This document shows, piece by piece, positions 1 to 6,490 of a stretch of 10,430 bases of DNA; within the stretch, counting starts at the first letter, position 1, and the number at the start of each line of letters is the position of its first letter. Where the stretch lies: assembly GCA_014523685.1 (NCBI GenBank), contig JAATVT010000221.1, forward strand, positions 1-10,430, read 5' to 3'. Position numbers and translations under genes: made by a program. This DNA is from Nitrososphaerales archaeon TH5893 (GTDB lineage: Archaea > Thermoproteota > Nitrososphaeria > Nitrososphaerales > Nitrososphaeraceae). The notes under the pieces were generated by a model. The model ran no database searches. It saw only the letters and a program-made list of their open reading frames with translations, and was not told the origin of the DNA.

Positions 1-94
1 AGACATCAAACGGAGTAATCAAAATCATCATCATACCGCTACCCATTATCAATAACAGTAGCATGAATGTAGGCATAACTGATTTTATATTCAT
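1..94 (-). CDS. Secreted or membrane-anchored protein, N-terminal fragment (runs off window)
   Basis: On the minus strand an ATG at 94-92 opens a frame that stays open to the window edge, giving about 31 residues. It begins MNIKSVMPTFMLLLLIMGSG and continues hydrophobic to ITPFDV. This is a short basic head followed by one long hydrophobic stretch, which fits a signal peptide or signal anchor. A TATA-like AT-rich element (CTTAAATTG on the minus strand, about 116-124) is centred about 26 bp upstream of this ATG, the spacing expected for a leaderless archaeal transcript. The next ATG upstream (99-97) meets a stop after two codons, so 94 is the likely start. The mature protein lies outside the window, so no function can be assigned. 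Confidence 0.5.
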   Translation of the reverse strand, partial: MNIKSVMPTFMLLLLIMGSGMMMILITPFDV

Positions 95-328
95 GGCATT
101 TAGTTGGTTTGTTATCAATTTAAGCATGATCCTTTTGGGTGTAAATGAAGAAATAAAGTATCTTTTTAATGATGTATTTTTTTGCATAAAAGTCATATGG
201 TTGATAACAGACTATAACTACCTCCTAGTTTATTGCTATTATTTTAGCTTTTATGATATAAATGACAGTTGATGTTAATGCGCACCCAACCGTTAAGTTT
301 ACAGAGCCCTTGTAATCAATAGCAGCAA

Positions 329-589
329 GTGAACAAACCTACTATTACTGCTATAACTTCTATCGTATCAGTCGTAATGCTTTGTATAGGAATAGGCATT
401 GTAGTGATTCCTCCAATAGTATTTGAAGCATTTTATTCATATTCTTCTGATAATGAGGCTATAATAGAAGAAGTAACAAATAGCCCACTTATGATGTCAA
501 TGCTTCCCACTTTAGCTTCCGTACTTCTTATTCTTGGTTTAATAGGACTTGGAGTACATAGTCTGTGGAAAATTAAACTGTCTAGTTGA
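329..589 (+). CDS. Small two-helix membrane protein, unknown function
   Basis: This frame gives 86 residues starting at GTG; an in-frame TAG at 320-322 rules out a longer start. Two hydrophobic segments are visible: residues about 9-31 (ending GIGIVVIPPIVF) and about 56-79 (LPTLASVLLILGLIGLGVHS). They are separated by an acidic polar loop with the run NEAIIEEVTN, and the tail is short and basic (WKIKLSS). This fits a small integral membrane protein with both ends on the same side. An AT-rich element (about 292-300) lies roughly 33 bp upstream and could be a weak TATA box. I do not recognise the family. The main doubt is the GTG start without a clear ribosome binding site. Confidence 0.55.
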   Translation: MNKPTITAITSIVSVVMLCIGIGIVVIPPIVFEAFYSYSSDNEAIIEEVTNSPLMMSMLPTLASVLLILGLIGLGVHSLWKIKLSS

Positions 590-848
590 TTGATAAACAC
601 TAATAGTTCATCTTATCACATCATATAGGTATTAGGTATTAGATGCTTTGAAATATATTACTTACTTACAATCAAGGCAGAACAGTCTGTAGTTGGTGTA
701 AATGGGACTTTTTAATCCTTGTTTCATTAGTTAGTTGACAACAAGTCAAGTCTTGTAAACCTCTCTATAGAATATCTGCAAGATATTAGTGATCACAATA
801 ATAATGTACAAACATTTAATGAGGACACCATAACATCTAGTCTTCCTT
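590..848. other. Intergenic stretch with a startless open frame
   Basis: No complete gene is supported here. A direct AGGTATT duplication occurs at 628-641. From 731 to 856 the plus strand is open for 41 codons with no usable start (residues such as SIEYLQDISDHNNNVQTF). Its TAA at 854-856 overlaps the ATG of the zinc-ribbon gene at 849. It could be the end of a decayed gene or a chance frame. Confidence 0.3.
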
Positions 849-1007
849 ATGAGTAACCCGGATGTAGATTTAGAGTTAACATCAAAGATAGTATCCTCAC
901 CTAGTATAACATGTAATCATTGTCAGACTAACATAGCAGAAATATTCCAGGAAAGTGGTGAATTCTGTTTACATTGTTGGCAGGAGAGAACCTATCCTAA
1001 TGTTTAG
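849..1007 (+). CDS. Small zinc-ribbon protein, 52 residues
   Basis: The frame ATG 849 to TAG 1005-1007 encodes 52 residues. It has an acidic N-terminal third (MSNPDVDLELTSK), then two CxxC pairs: C22-N-H-C25 and C40-L-H-C43, 14 residues apart. This is the four-cysteine layout of a minimal zinc ribbon; both pairs also carry a histidine before the second cysteine. The C-terminus is short (WQERTYPNV). Such tiny zinc proteins are common in ammonia-oxidising archaea, where they are presumed nucleic-acid or protein binders, but no specific role can be given. An AT-rich element near 813-820 is about 30 bp upstream of the start and may serve as the promoter. The doubly paired cysteines make a chance frame unlikely. 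Confidence 0.6.
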   Translation: MSNPDVDLELTSKIVSSPSITCNHCQTNIAEIFQESGEFCLHCWQERTYPNV

Positions 1008-1112
1008 GGTCTATTCGTTGATTGGTAGGTTCAACTTTAGTAGTCAGTCATATTTTAACATAGCTTTTATAGACTGATACCCTTTAATCTTAATAAGGAA
1101 AATAAACACTAA

Positions 1113-1484
1113 ATGGACTCACATATTCGTGCTACTCTGATCATTTTGATCTTCATTACTGTACTAGGTTTAATTGCAATCCCATTTGGAAATCCCAAAT
1201 TCATCGATAGGGCAATTATTTTGGAATTATCATTTGCTACTTTATCTGTCTTGATATGGAAGGGATATAATAAAGTGCTCTATGCTTGTATACCAATAGC
1301 TGCCTTAGTTATTATTGGTAATAGCCTTGCTCCACCACATGTTAACTTGATGATGAGCTTCTCTAAACCATTCAATGCAATTATTCTGATTATAGGAGGA
1401 TATGTATTGCAGATCGCTCTGATATATACCAGCTTAAGGTCAATAATGAATATAAGGTCGAGAAGATTGACTGCAACTGCATAA
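1113..1484 (+). CDS. Four-helix membrane protein, unknown function
   Basis: The protein has 123 residues and four hydrophobic segments: about 6-26 (ending LGLIAIPF), 35-51 (LELSFATLSVLIW), 54-73 (starting VLYACIPIAALVII) and 86-107 (AIILIIGGYVLQIALIYTSL). The C-terminus is positively charged (RSIMNIRSRRL), which suggests a cytoplasmic end. There is no conserved catalytic motif and I do not recognise the family. The ATG at 1113 sits about 27 bp after an AT-rich TTTAAT element (1083-1088), fitting a leaderless transcript; a second element, CTTTTATAG at 1062-1070, is further upstream. The gene lies 105 bp after the zinc-ribbon gene in the same direction, but the promoter-like elements suggest its own transcription. 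Confidence 0.65.
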   Translation: MDSHIRATLIILIFITVLGLIAIPFGNPKFIDRAIILELSFATLSVLIWKGYNKVLYACIPIAALVIIGNSLAPPHVNLMMSFSKPFNAIILIIGGYVLQIALIYTSLRSIMNIRSRRLTATA

Positions 1485-1730
1485 TCATGACACCATATTT
1501 GTAATTTATGAAGAAATCTCTGAGTTGAAAGTTAAGTTAGAGTACGAAAAAAAGTTGAGCTTGAAAATACCAATACCCAAAAAACCATTATAGACCTTAT
1601 TTACAAAAGATCGAGATAAAATTCTTCTAAATATATCTTAGCTGAATATATCTGAATATATCTTAGTTCTTTCTAATCTTGCTTGATATTCATTAAACAT
1701 AGTTTTACAAGATAAATGATGCGGAATAAT

Positions 1731-2360
1731 TCAAGGTTCATATCTAAATCTGGAATAAAAGCCATTTTGTCCACTATTATCCCATTCTATCCCATGGTCA
1801 TTGTATGTGTGTTTAGTAGAGCGTGAGATAATAGGGTTATATCCAGGAGCTACTGTAAAGCCTGGATTGACTATCACCGATTCTTCGTTTGCATTGCTGC
1901 CACTCAATCCCTCTATTTCGATTTCAAGCAAAGCAGGAATCTCTAACTTACGTCTCTTACCATTAACTGCAAAATCTATCGGAACAGATTTGATTCCCAT
2001 TACTTCGCCAACATGATTAGCAACGGCACCAAAGAAGCCTCCAGCCTGTCCGGAAAAAATCTTCGTCAATGCATCTTTTTGCTGCTCACTTGCTTTATCA
2101 TCTACATACAGAGCCAACTTCCACTTCGGTCCTGTAAACATATTTCCAGGAGTATAAATGGCAAAAACTACATTTAGATTATTAAGGCTAATATCGCCAC
2201 CAAAGTAACCGTTCTCTATATGCCAGGCTACAACGACTTTGCATTCTCCTTCAGTTGGATCTAGCTTAAATAGACAAGGACAAATTGACTTGCAATTACA
2301 TCCTTCAAAGTAATCTCCTTCAAGTCTCCAAGTGGTACCGTTATTACTATTTTTAGCCAT
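1731..2360 (-). CDS. DUF1326 domain-containing protein
   Basis: The protein has 209 residues. The N-terminus carries the DUF1326 signature: a WRLEGDYFEGCNC entry followed by KSICPCLF, giving cysteines at 21, 23, 27 and 29, with another at 40. It has a central GGDISLNNLNVVFAIY region, then a GPKWKLALYVDDKAS segment and a helix (QQKDALTKIFSGQAGG), as in full-length family members of about 200 residues. There is no signal peptide, so it is probably cytoplasmic. The biochemical role of DUF1326 is not established; the clustered CxC and CPC cysteines suggest metal or redox chemistry, which is an inference. The ATG at 2360 is supported by a strong TATA box about 27 bp upstream. The gene is transcribed away from the VOC gene behind it, over a 200-bp gap. 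Confidence 0.85.
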   Translation of the reverse strand: MAKNSNNGTTWRLEGDYFEGCNCKSICPCLFKLDPTEGECKVVVAWHIENGYFGGDISLNNLNVVFAIYTPGNMFTGPKWKLALYVDDKASEQQKDALTKIFSGQAGGFFGAVANHVGEVMGIKSVPIDFAVNGKRRKLEIPALLEIEIEGLSGSNANEESVIVNPGFTVAPGYNPIISRSTKHTYNDHGIEWDNSGQNGFYSRFRYEP

Positions 2361-2381
2361 AATTACTATACTTAGATGGAC

Positions 2382-2393
2382 ATTATATATAAG
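2382..2393 (-). promoter_or_regulatory. TATA box of the DUF1326 gene
   Basis: The minus strand reads CTTATATATAAT here, centred about 27-28 bp upstream of the ATG at 2360. With the usual archaeal spacing, transcription would start at or one base before the A of the ATG, giving a leaderless mRNA. Confidence 0.65.
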
Positions 2394-2560
2394 TAAGTCT
2401 TGTCGTCGATATTCTCTTTTTTATTCTCCTTTTTATTATAGCAACACTAGAATCCACTTGGAAATAGTTGAATGCATGCATATTCCACTGTATGTTTTTG
2501 TCTTATGAGACCTATCGCAGACGTCATGTAAATTCATAATCTAGAATCAACTCTTTACCA

Positions 2561-3022
2561 CTAATGTTGATCCTGTTTTTGATGTTTCAAAGCATCATCC
2601 ATTCGCTTGATAATTTCTTCTTTTGACAAATCTTCTTTGCGTGTAGCGATCCACCATTTATTACCAAACTGATCCTTCACACCTGCATTTCGATCACCGT
2701 AAAACTGATCCTCAGGCTCTCTGATAGACATCGCTCCAGCTTTCAGAGCGCGTTTGTAGGTAGCATCACAATCTTCAACATACAAATGAATCCCAGCTGC
2801 CATAGGTTTGTATTCTTCTCCTTGTGCTTCAGATATCATAATTAATGAATCTCCAATTCTAACTTCAGCATGTCCTATAGTACCATCAGGCGTAGAGTAC
2901 CGTTCAGTTTCCTTAGCATCAAACGCTCTTTTGACAAAATCGATTAGTTTGTCTGCACCTTGAACTAGTATGTAAGGTGTAACCGTATGATAACCATTAG
3001 GAATTGGTTTAACAGAGGTCAT
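2561..3022 (-). CDS. VOC-superfamily protein, PhnB/glyoxalase-like
   Basis: The protein has 153 residues with the features of PhnB-like VOC proteins. These are an N-terminal YHTVTPYILVQGADKLIDF strand-helix unit, RYSTPDGTIGHAEVRIGDS, then AAGIHLYVEDCDATYKRALK opening the second module. The hallmark DQFYGDRNAGVKDQFGNKWW near the C-terminus is followed by WIATRKEDLSKEEI. Members are cytoplasmic dimers built from beta-alpha-beta-beta-beta modules. Substrates range widely, and PhnB itself has no proven reaction, so only a fold-level call is justified. The ATG at 3022 is preceded by AAAGGTG close by, one of the few Shine-Dalgarno-like sites in this window; no TATA element sits at leaderless spacing. 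The polar lysine-rich tail (KHQKQDQH) is unremarkable. Confidence 0.85.
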   Translation of the reverse strand: MTSVKPIPNGYHTVTPYILVQGADKLIDFVKRAFDAKETERYSTPDGTIGHAEVRIGDSLIMISEAQGEEYKPMAAGIHLYVEDCDATYKRALKAGAMSIREPEDQFYGDRNAGVKDQFGNKWWIATRKEDLSKEEIIKRMDDALKHQKQDQH

Positions 3023-3264
3023 TACACCTTTGTTTCTAGTAGGATGTTCTTGTGCTTTTCTGTAATAACGTGAAGGTATACTTGAATAGAAAGGATATTT
3101 TTACAATAGTTTCTGTTTCAAATTTATCACAGAATCTACACTAGTCACTGTAAAGTAACTTTCCCTATCCCATAATACAATCAACTACTGCATTTTCAAG
3201 ACTATATTCATTTAAATGATCTCATTTTTAATATTTTGTCAAAACTCATTTAAAATGAAAACCC

Positions 3265-3281
3265 GATCCTTTTATAGGATC
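3265..3281 (+). promoter_or_regulatory. TATA box embedded in an inverted repeat, upstream of tag
   Basis: GATCCT (3265-3270) and AGGATC (3276-3281) flank TTTAT, and the TATA-like CTTTTATAGG lies across the centre. The centre is about 54 bp upstream of the tag ATG, predicting a leader of roughly 25-30 nt. A dyad centred on the TATA box would suit a repressor that blocks TBP, but 6-bp arms also occur by chance. Confidence 0.4.
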
Positions 3282-3326
3282 ATTTTGTCTTCTGATGTAG
3301 ATTGACCACTTAAGGTCCTAAACAGT

Positions 3327-3929
3327 ATGAACAAAAATAGCGTTAACAGATGCTCATGGGCTGATAACAAATATCCAGAAATGCAGCTATATCATGACAC
3401 TGAATGGGGAGTTCCAGTGCATCAAGATACAAAACTATTTGAATTCCTAGTTTTAGAAGGTGCTCAAGCAGGATTAAGTTGGTCAACTATTTTAAAGAAA
3501 CGTCAAGATTACAAAAGAGCTTTTAATAATTTTGATGTAAAAAGAGTGGCAGAATTCGGAATACATACTATAGATGAGTTACTATATTCTCCCAATACAA
3601 ATATTGTAAGAAATAGATTAAAGATTCAATCTGCCATTACAAATGCTAGAGCATTCATCAAGGTGCAGCATGAATTTGGCAGCTTTGATAATTACATCTG
3701 GAGATTTGTTGAAGGCGGAAGAACCAAACACAACTTCTTTAAGAATTATCAACAAGTCCCTGTAAGATCTGCAGAATCAGATAATTTAAGCAAAGATCTT
3801 AAGACAAAAGGGTTTAGTTTTGTTGGATCTACTATATGCTATGCAATGATGCAAGCGGTTGGTCTTGTTAATGATCATGTAACTAACTGCTTTCGACATA
3901 AAGAACTACTTGAAATAAACAATAAATGA
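3327..3929 (+). CDS. tag: DNA-3-methyladenine glycosylase I
   Basis: The 200-residue length matches the family. Tag removes 3-methyladenine from alkylated DNA and starts base excision repair in the cytoplasm. The sequence shows the family motifs: N-terminal RCSWAD with C9, YHDTEWGVPVHQD with H23, and FEFLVLEGAQAGLSWSTILKKR containing the conserved E44 and W52. Near the C-terminus, GFSFVGSTICYAMMQAVGLV is followed by NDHVTNCFRH with H184 and C188. C9, H23, H184 and C188 match the four zinc ligands known in E. coli Tag, so the zinc snap is intact. The ATG at 3327 places the RCSW motif near residue 9, as usual. The gene stands alone between minus-strand genes and has its own TATA-like element. 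It looks complete and functional. Confidence 0.93.
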   Translation: MNKNSVNRCSWADNKYPEMQLYHDTEWGVPVHQDTKLFEFLVLEGAQAGLSWSTILKKRQDYKRAFNNFDVKRVAEFGIHTIDELLYSPNTNIVRNRLKIQSAITNARAFIKVQHEFGSFDNYIWRFVEGGRTKHNFFKNYQQVPVRSAESDNLSKDLKTKGFSFVGSTICYAMMQAVGLVNDHVTNCFRHKELLEINNK

Positions 3930-3938
3930 ATTCATTTA
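3923..3938. repeat. Perfect 16-bp palindrome over the tag stop codon
   Basis: TAAATGAATTCATTTA reads the same on both strands and spans the TGA of tag (3927-3929). It has no loop, so it is a poor RNA hairpin. It could be a protein site or an AT-rich coincidence. Confidence 0.4.
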
Positions 3939-4061
3939 CCATGAATAAAATCTTAGCATGATACTAATTGGGCTACACTAGAATGCAGCTTGATTAATTC
4001 AACAAATATCACATTCTCGTCCATGGTAACTGGAGATTCAAAAATAAGAAGAATCAGTTAT

Positions 4062-4445
4062 TTACTTCGCATTTTCATTAGTTTCCCATATTCCAAAAGC
4101 ATTATTTTCTGTATCAAGACAGACTGCCAAGTATCCCATTCCCGGTACTGCCATTTTAGGAACATGGACTTTGCCTCCCAATTGCTGTACTTTGGAAGAA
4201 TACTCGTCCACTGATTTTACATTTATATAATTGATAATCGGTTGTTGTGGACCTTGTCTTTTCATCATTCCACCGCCTAGTGCTTTATTTCCTTTCTCAT
4301 CTGTAGTGGTTATCGTCCAGTATTCCATACCAATACCAGTTGATCCAGACCATTTTTCTATCTTCCATCCGAACAAATCACTATAAAATTTCTTCGACCT
4401 TTCAACATCATCTGTAGGTACTTCAAAATGAACTATTGTTGGCAT
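4062..4445 (-). CDS. VOC-superfamily (glyoxalase/bleomycin-resistance fold) protein
   Basis: The protein is a single two-module VOC protein of 127 residues from the chosen start. The first module begins PTIVHFEVPTDDVERSKKFY and continues DLFGWKIEKW, the usual strand-helix opening. Next come YWTITTTDEKGNKALGGGMM, then IINYINVKSVDEYSSKV starting the second module. PKMAVPGMGYLAVCLDTENN and FGIWETNE close the fold. H6 and E8 early, and the late E of FGIWE, are candidate metal or active-site positions. The substrate cannot be predicted. An in-frame GTG at 4466 would add seven residues (VAYLYHD). I prefer the ATG at 4445-4443 because a TATA box (4467-4474) sits 25-26 bp upstream and would overlap the longer start, and because homologues typically begin near this point. 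Confidence 0.85.
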   Translation of the reverse strand: MPTIVHFEVPTDDVERSKKFYSDLFGWKIEKWSGSTGIGMEYWTITTTDEKGNKALGGGMMKRQGPQQPIINYINVKSVDEYSSKVQQLGGKVHVPKMAVPGMGYLAVCLDTENNAFGIWETNENAK

Positions 4446-4466
4446 ATCATGGTATAAGTATGCCAC

Positions 4467-4474
4467 TTTATAAA
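4467..4474 (-). promoter_or_regulatory. TATA box of the VOC gene at 4062-4445
   Basis: TTTATAAA is centred 25-26 bp upstream of the ATG at 4445. This predicts a leaderless transcript and places the alternative GTG at 4466 upstream of the transcription start. Confidence 0.6.
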
Positions 4475-4878
4475 CATCTATGGGAAAAAATGTATAGTTA
4501 TAAGAGGATAAAGAATCCTATCCAAAGATTCACTGACAGAATATTGAAGGTACTCTGACGTTATAATATAGCAGAAAGAGATCATGATATTGAACGGCGT
4601 GAATTAGTGCAGACCAGCTTAGATCCGTACTATGGACCGTCTTCTGTTAGTACCATATTCAGCCCATAATACAGACTAATGATGTATGGACCAGAGTTAA
4701 TTCCTAACTATGAATTTGTAATCTTTTAACATAAATGTTCATTCAGCTGGATTATGATTTATCATAAATCTCAATCTAGGTTTTGGTGTATCTTCCTGTC
4801 AATGCAGCAAGGAATAAGTAACTATTTGACATACACCTATCAAAAAATAATTTAAGTAAGACACTATATTTGTAGACA
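4475..4878. other. Intergenic region, 400 bp, no supported gene
   Basis: There are only short frames. A plus-strand stretch near 4563-4669 is open for about 36 codons (RRELVQTSLDPYYGPSSVST) with no ATG. An interrupted palindrome, GATTTAT-C-ATAAATC, lies at 4756-4770, about 110 bp before the C2H2 gene. A weak TATA-like TAATTTA (4848-4854) is centred 28 bp upstream of the C2H2 start and is the likely promoter of that gene. Confidence 0.35.
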
Positions 4879-5043
4879 ATGGCTAGCGCCCCTTCGTCAT
4901 CAACAGGATCTGGAAGCAAGCCTAAACAACATCGTTGTGAGATATGCGGCAAGAGTTTTGATAGTATTGATACATTAAATTCGCATAAGAGGTTAGATCA
5001 TAATGAATCAGGAAAAAGTCAATCTCCAGCAGGAGTAGGATAA
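4879..5043 (+). CDS. Single C2H2 zinc-finger protein, 54 residues
   Basis: The frame ATG 4879 to TAA 5041-5043 encodes 54 residues. A serine/glycine-rich head (MASAPSSSTGSGSKPKQ) leads into one C2H2 finger: C20, C23, H36 and H41. The spacing is C-x2-C-x12-H-x4-H, with core residues F27 and L33 in the classical positions (HRCEICGKSFDSIDTLNSHK). The tail is short and polar (NESGKSQSPAGVG). A single finger with basic flanks could bind DNA, RNA or a protein partner; the target is unknown. Small one-finger C2H2 proteins are known in archaea. A weak TATA-like element 28 bp upstream supports this start and a leaderless message. The exact finger spacing makes this a confident coding call despite its size. 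Confidence 0.8.
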   Translation: MASAPSSSTGSGSKPKQHRCEICGKSFDSIDTLNSHKRLDHNESGKSQSPAGVG

Positions 5044-5391
5044 GAACGGACAAAGATTTCAATAGCAAAATAAAGTTTATGGGGAAAATTTCTACGTTCA
5101 CACTTTAATGTTGCTTGAACTTGTTGAACTGGTATTCTTTCCCCATTTAACCCACTTTGACTATCTCAAAGCATAAAACTTAAACGCAGTCAAGTCAAAA
5201 TTAAATGACATGTAAAGATATTTGCCCATAGATACAAAGCCGCTAAGAGTCTGTAGTTACTATGCTAAGGACAATAAAGGACTACCTTGCCTATGGATCG
5301 ATGAACATAGTTAACTTACATTTATACAAGGGACTTTACACATGACAACCGTCTTAATAACTCCAATAGTAATAATAATAGTGAAATCAAA
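5044..5391. other. Intergenic region with inverted repeats; promoter of the winged-helix gene
   Basis: ATGGGGAAA (5079-5087) and TTTCCCCAT (5138-5146) form a 9-bp inverted repeat about 50 nt apart, with a TTGAACT duplication between them. A second hairpin follows: CTTTGA (5155-5160) and TCAAAG (5166-5171). The pair could be a structured 3' UTR of the C2H2 gene or a small RNA. A TATA-like ATTTATACA (5320-5328) likely drives the next gene. Confidence 0.3.
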
Positions 5392-5784
5392 GTGTCTGGT
5401 TCAACATCATCATATAGAGATAGAATTTACATTGTAAAAGATATCATGTTAAAATTGATGGAGCATAACGAGTTGAACCAGACAACTCTGCTTAGCTTTT
5501 GTGGGTTAAATTTAAAAAAACATAAATCTATTCTTGATGAGCTGGAATCAAATGAATTTGTCAGTAAGAATGAATTGCCATATGGAAAAAGAAGAATAAT
5601 ATTATATAAGCCTACACGCAAGGGAATGGAATTTTGTACAAATATTTTGGAACCCTACGAGAAAGTATTTCCCAGACGAAAGACAATAAATGATCATCCC
5701 CTCAACAATATACATCAAGAAGACAATAATCAAGAACGCTTAGAAAACGAAAGACAAAATGGTGTTCTTACTAAAAGAGAATAG
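5392..5784 (+). CDS. ArnR1-like winged-helix protein (HTH_45 type)
   Basis: The protein has 130 residues. Residues about 8-85 form a winged helix: helix 1 (YRDRIYIVKDIMLKLMEHN), a turn and recognition-type helix (NQTTLLSFCGLNLKKHKSIL), then DELESNEFVSKNELPYGK. The wing is RRIILYKPTRKGMEFCTNIL. This is the pattern of the small archaeal ArnR1-like winged-helix proteins, many of which are DNA-binding regulators in Thaumarchaeota. The C-terminal 45 residues are polar and probably disordered (NNIHQEDNNQERLENERQNG). The start is uncertain. The only usable start is GTG 5392, but the same frame is open back to 5311 with asparagine-rich codons (RLNNSNSNNNSEIK) and no standard start. A TATA box near 5324 predicts transcription from about 5350, leaving a leader of roughly 40 nt. 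The target is unknown. Confidence 0.75.
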   Translation: MSGSTSSYRDRIYIVKDIMLKLMEHNELNQTTLLSFCGLNLKKHKSILDELESNEFVSKNELPYGKRRIILYKPTRKGMEFCTNILEPYEKVFPRRKTINDHPLNNIHQEDNNQERLENERQNGVLTKRE

Positions 5785-6490
5785 CAGAAAATGATCTTGT
5801 AGTTGTATTTCTTAACGGTAGTAGGACACATACAGGAGAATTTCGTAGAAAATCGTGAACCAACAAAAGAGTGAACATAAGATCTGCAGATCTCTATAAA
5901 ATAAAATTGTAGAACATTGGGATGTAGTAGATCAGTTAAATTTGCTCCATCAGACCGGCACGACGCTTTCATAATTGGATAATGAGTATACTTATTCAGT
6001 ATTATTATTTCTTGAAATAAGATTTTAATCCTATTATGATTTATCAGCCAGAAATAAAAACCCTCTATACTAATAACATCCATTATCAAATTTTCATCCG
6101 TCTAGCAGGAATTCAATTCCGACATAATTTCTCTCTTCGATCACAACCGTCAATATATTCGCCGCTGGATATTAGTCGTATCTAAATTCTCTCATTCAAA
6201 CAGATTGGACATTTTACTATAGATATATTGTCTTTACATAATATGAGGCACACCAGAAACAAGAATTGCATGGCATAAATTGTCTCTTCTTATCGGTGGC
6301 CATGGTCTGAGTATGATTTCTGTCATAGTTGAGTCGATATAGGCCTGATAGTAATACCACCAATTGGTATAATGAATCTTAGCACAATAATAGATGGGTC
6401 GTCATCATAAGTACTATAATTCAATCTTTAGGATGTACTGCTGGGATAGATAAACATAGATCAAATATCGAACGAATTCTTGCAAAATGA
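5785..6490. other. Long intergenic region with possible decayed coding fragments
   Basis: No intact gene is supported in these 700 bp. On the plus strand, 5789-5858 is open without a start (NDLVVVFLNGSRTHTGEFRR) and continues past a TGA as TNKRVNIRSADLYKIKL. From about 6245 to 6483, protein-like pieces appear in different frames: LSLLIGGHGLSMISVIVESI, then GLIVIPPIGIMNLSTIIDG, then WVVIISTIIQSLGCTAGID. They could be remnants of a membrane protein gene. A short inverted repeat, ATACCA-CCAAT-TGGTAT, lies at 6354-6370. The minus-strand frame across 5730-6089 has no protein-like composition and no promoter. Confidence 0.3.

Noticed and set aside
63..272. Plus-strand 69-residue frame
   Set aside because: It overlaps the better-supported minus-strand signal-peptide start at 94, has a random aromatic-rich composition, and has no promoter at the right spacing.
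1642..1661. Two tandem CTGAATATAT units
   Set aside because: A low-complexity AT-rich duplication with no evident role.
4754..4855. Plus-strand 33-residue ATG frame before the C2H2 gene
   Set aside because: It has no domain or promoter and its end covers the TATA-like element of the C2H2 gene.
5262..5345. Plus-strand 27-residue ATG frame before the winged-helix gene
   Set aside because: It is too short, has no motif, and covers the TATA element of the next gene.
5730..6089. Minus-strand 119-residue frame
   Set aside because: It runs antisense into the 3' end of the winged-helix gene, has no TATA element, and has an unlikely Phe/Tyr/Ile/Cys-rich composition.
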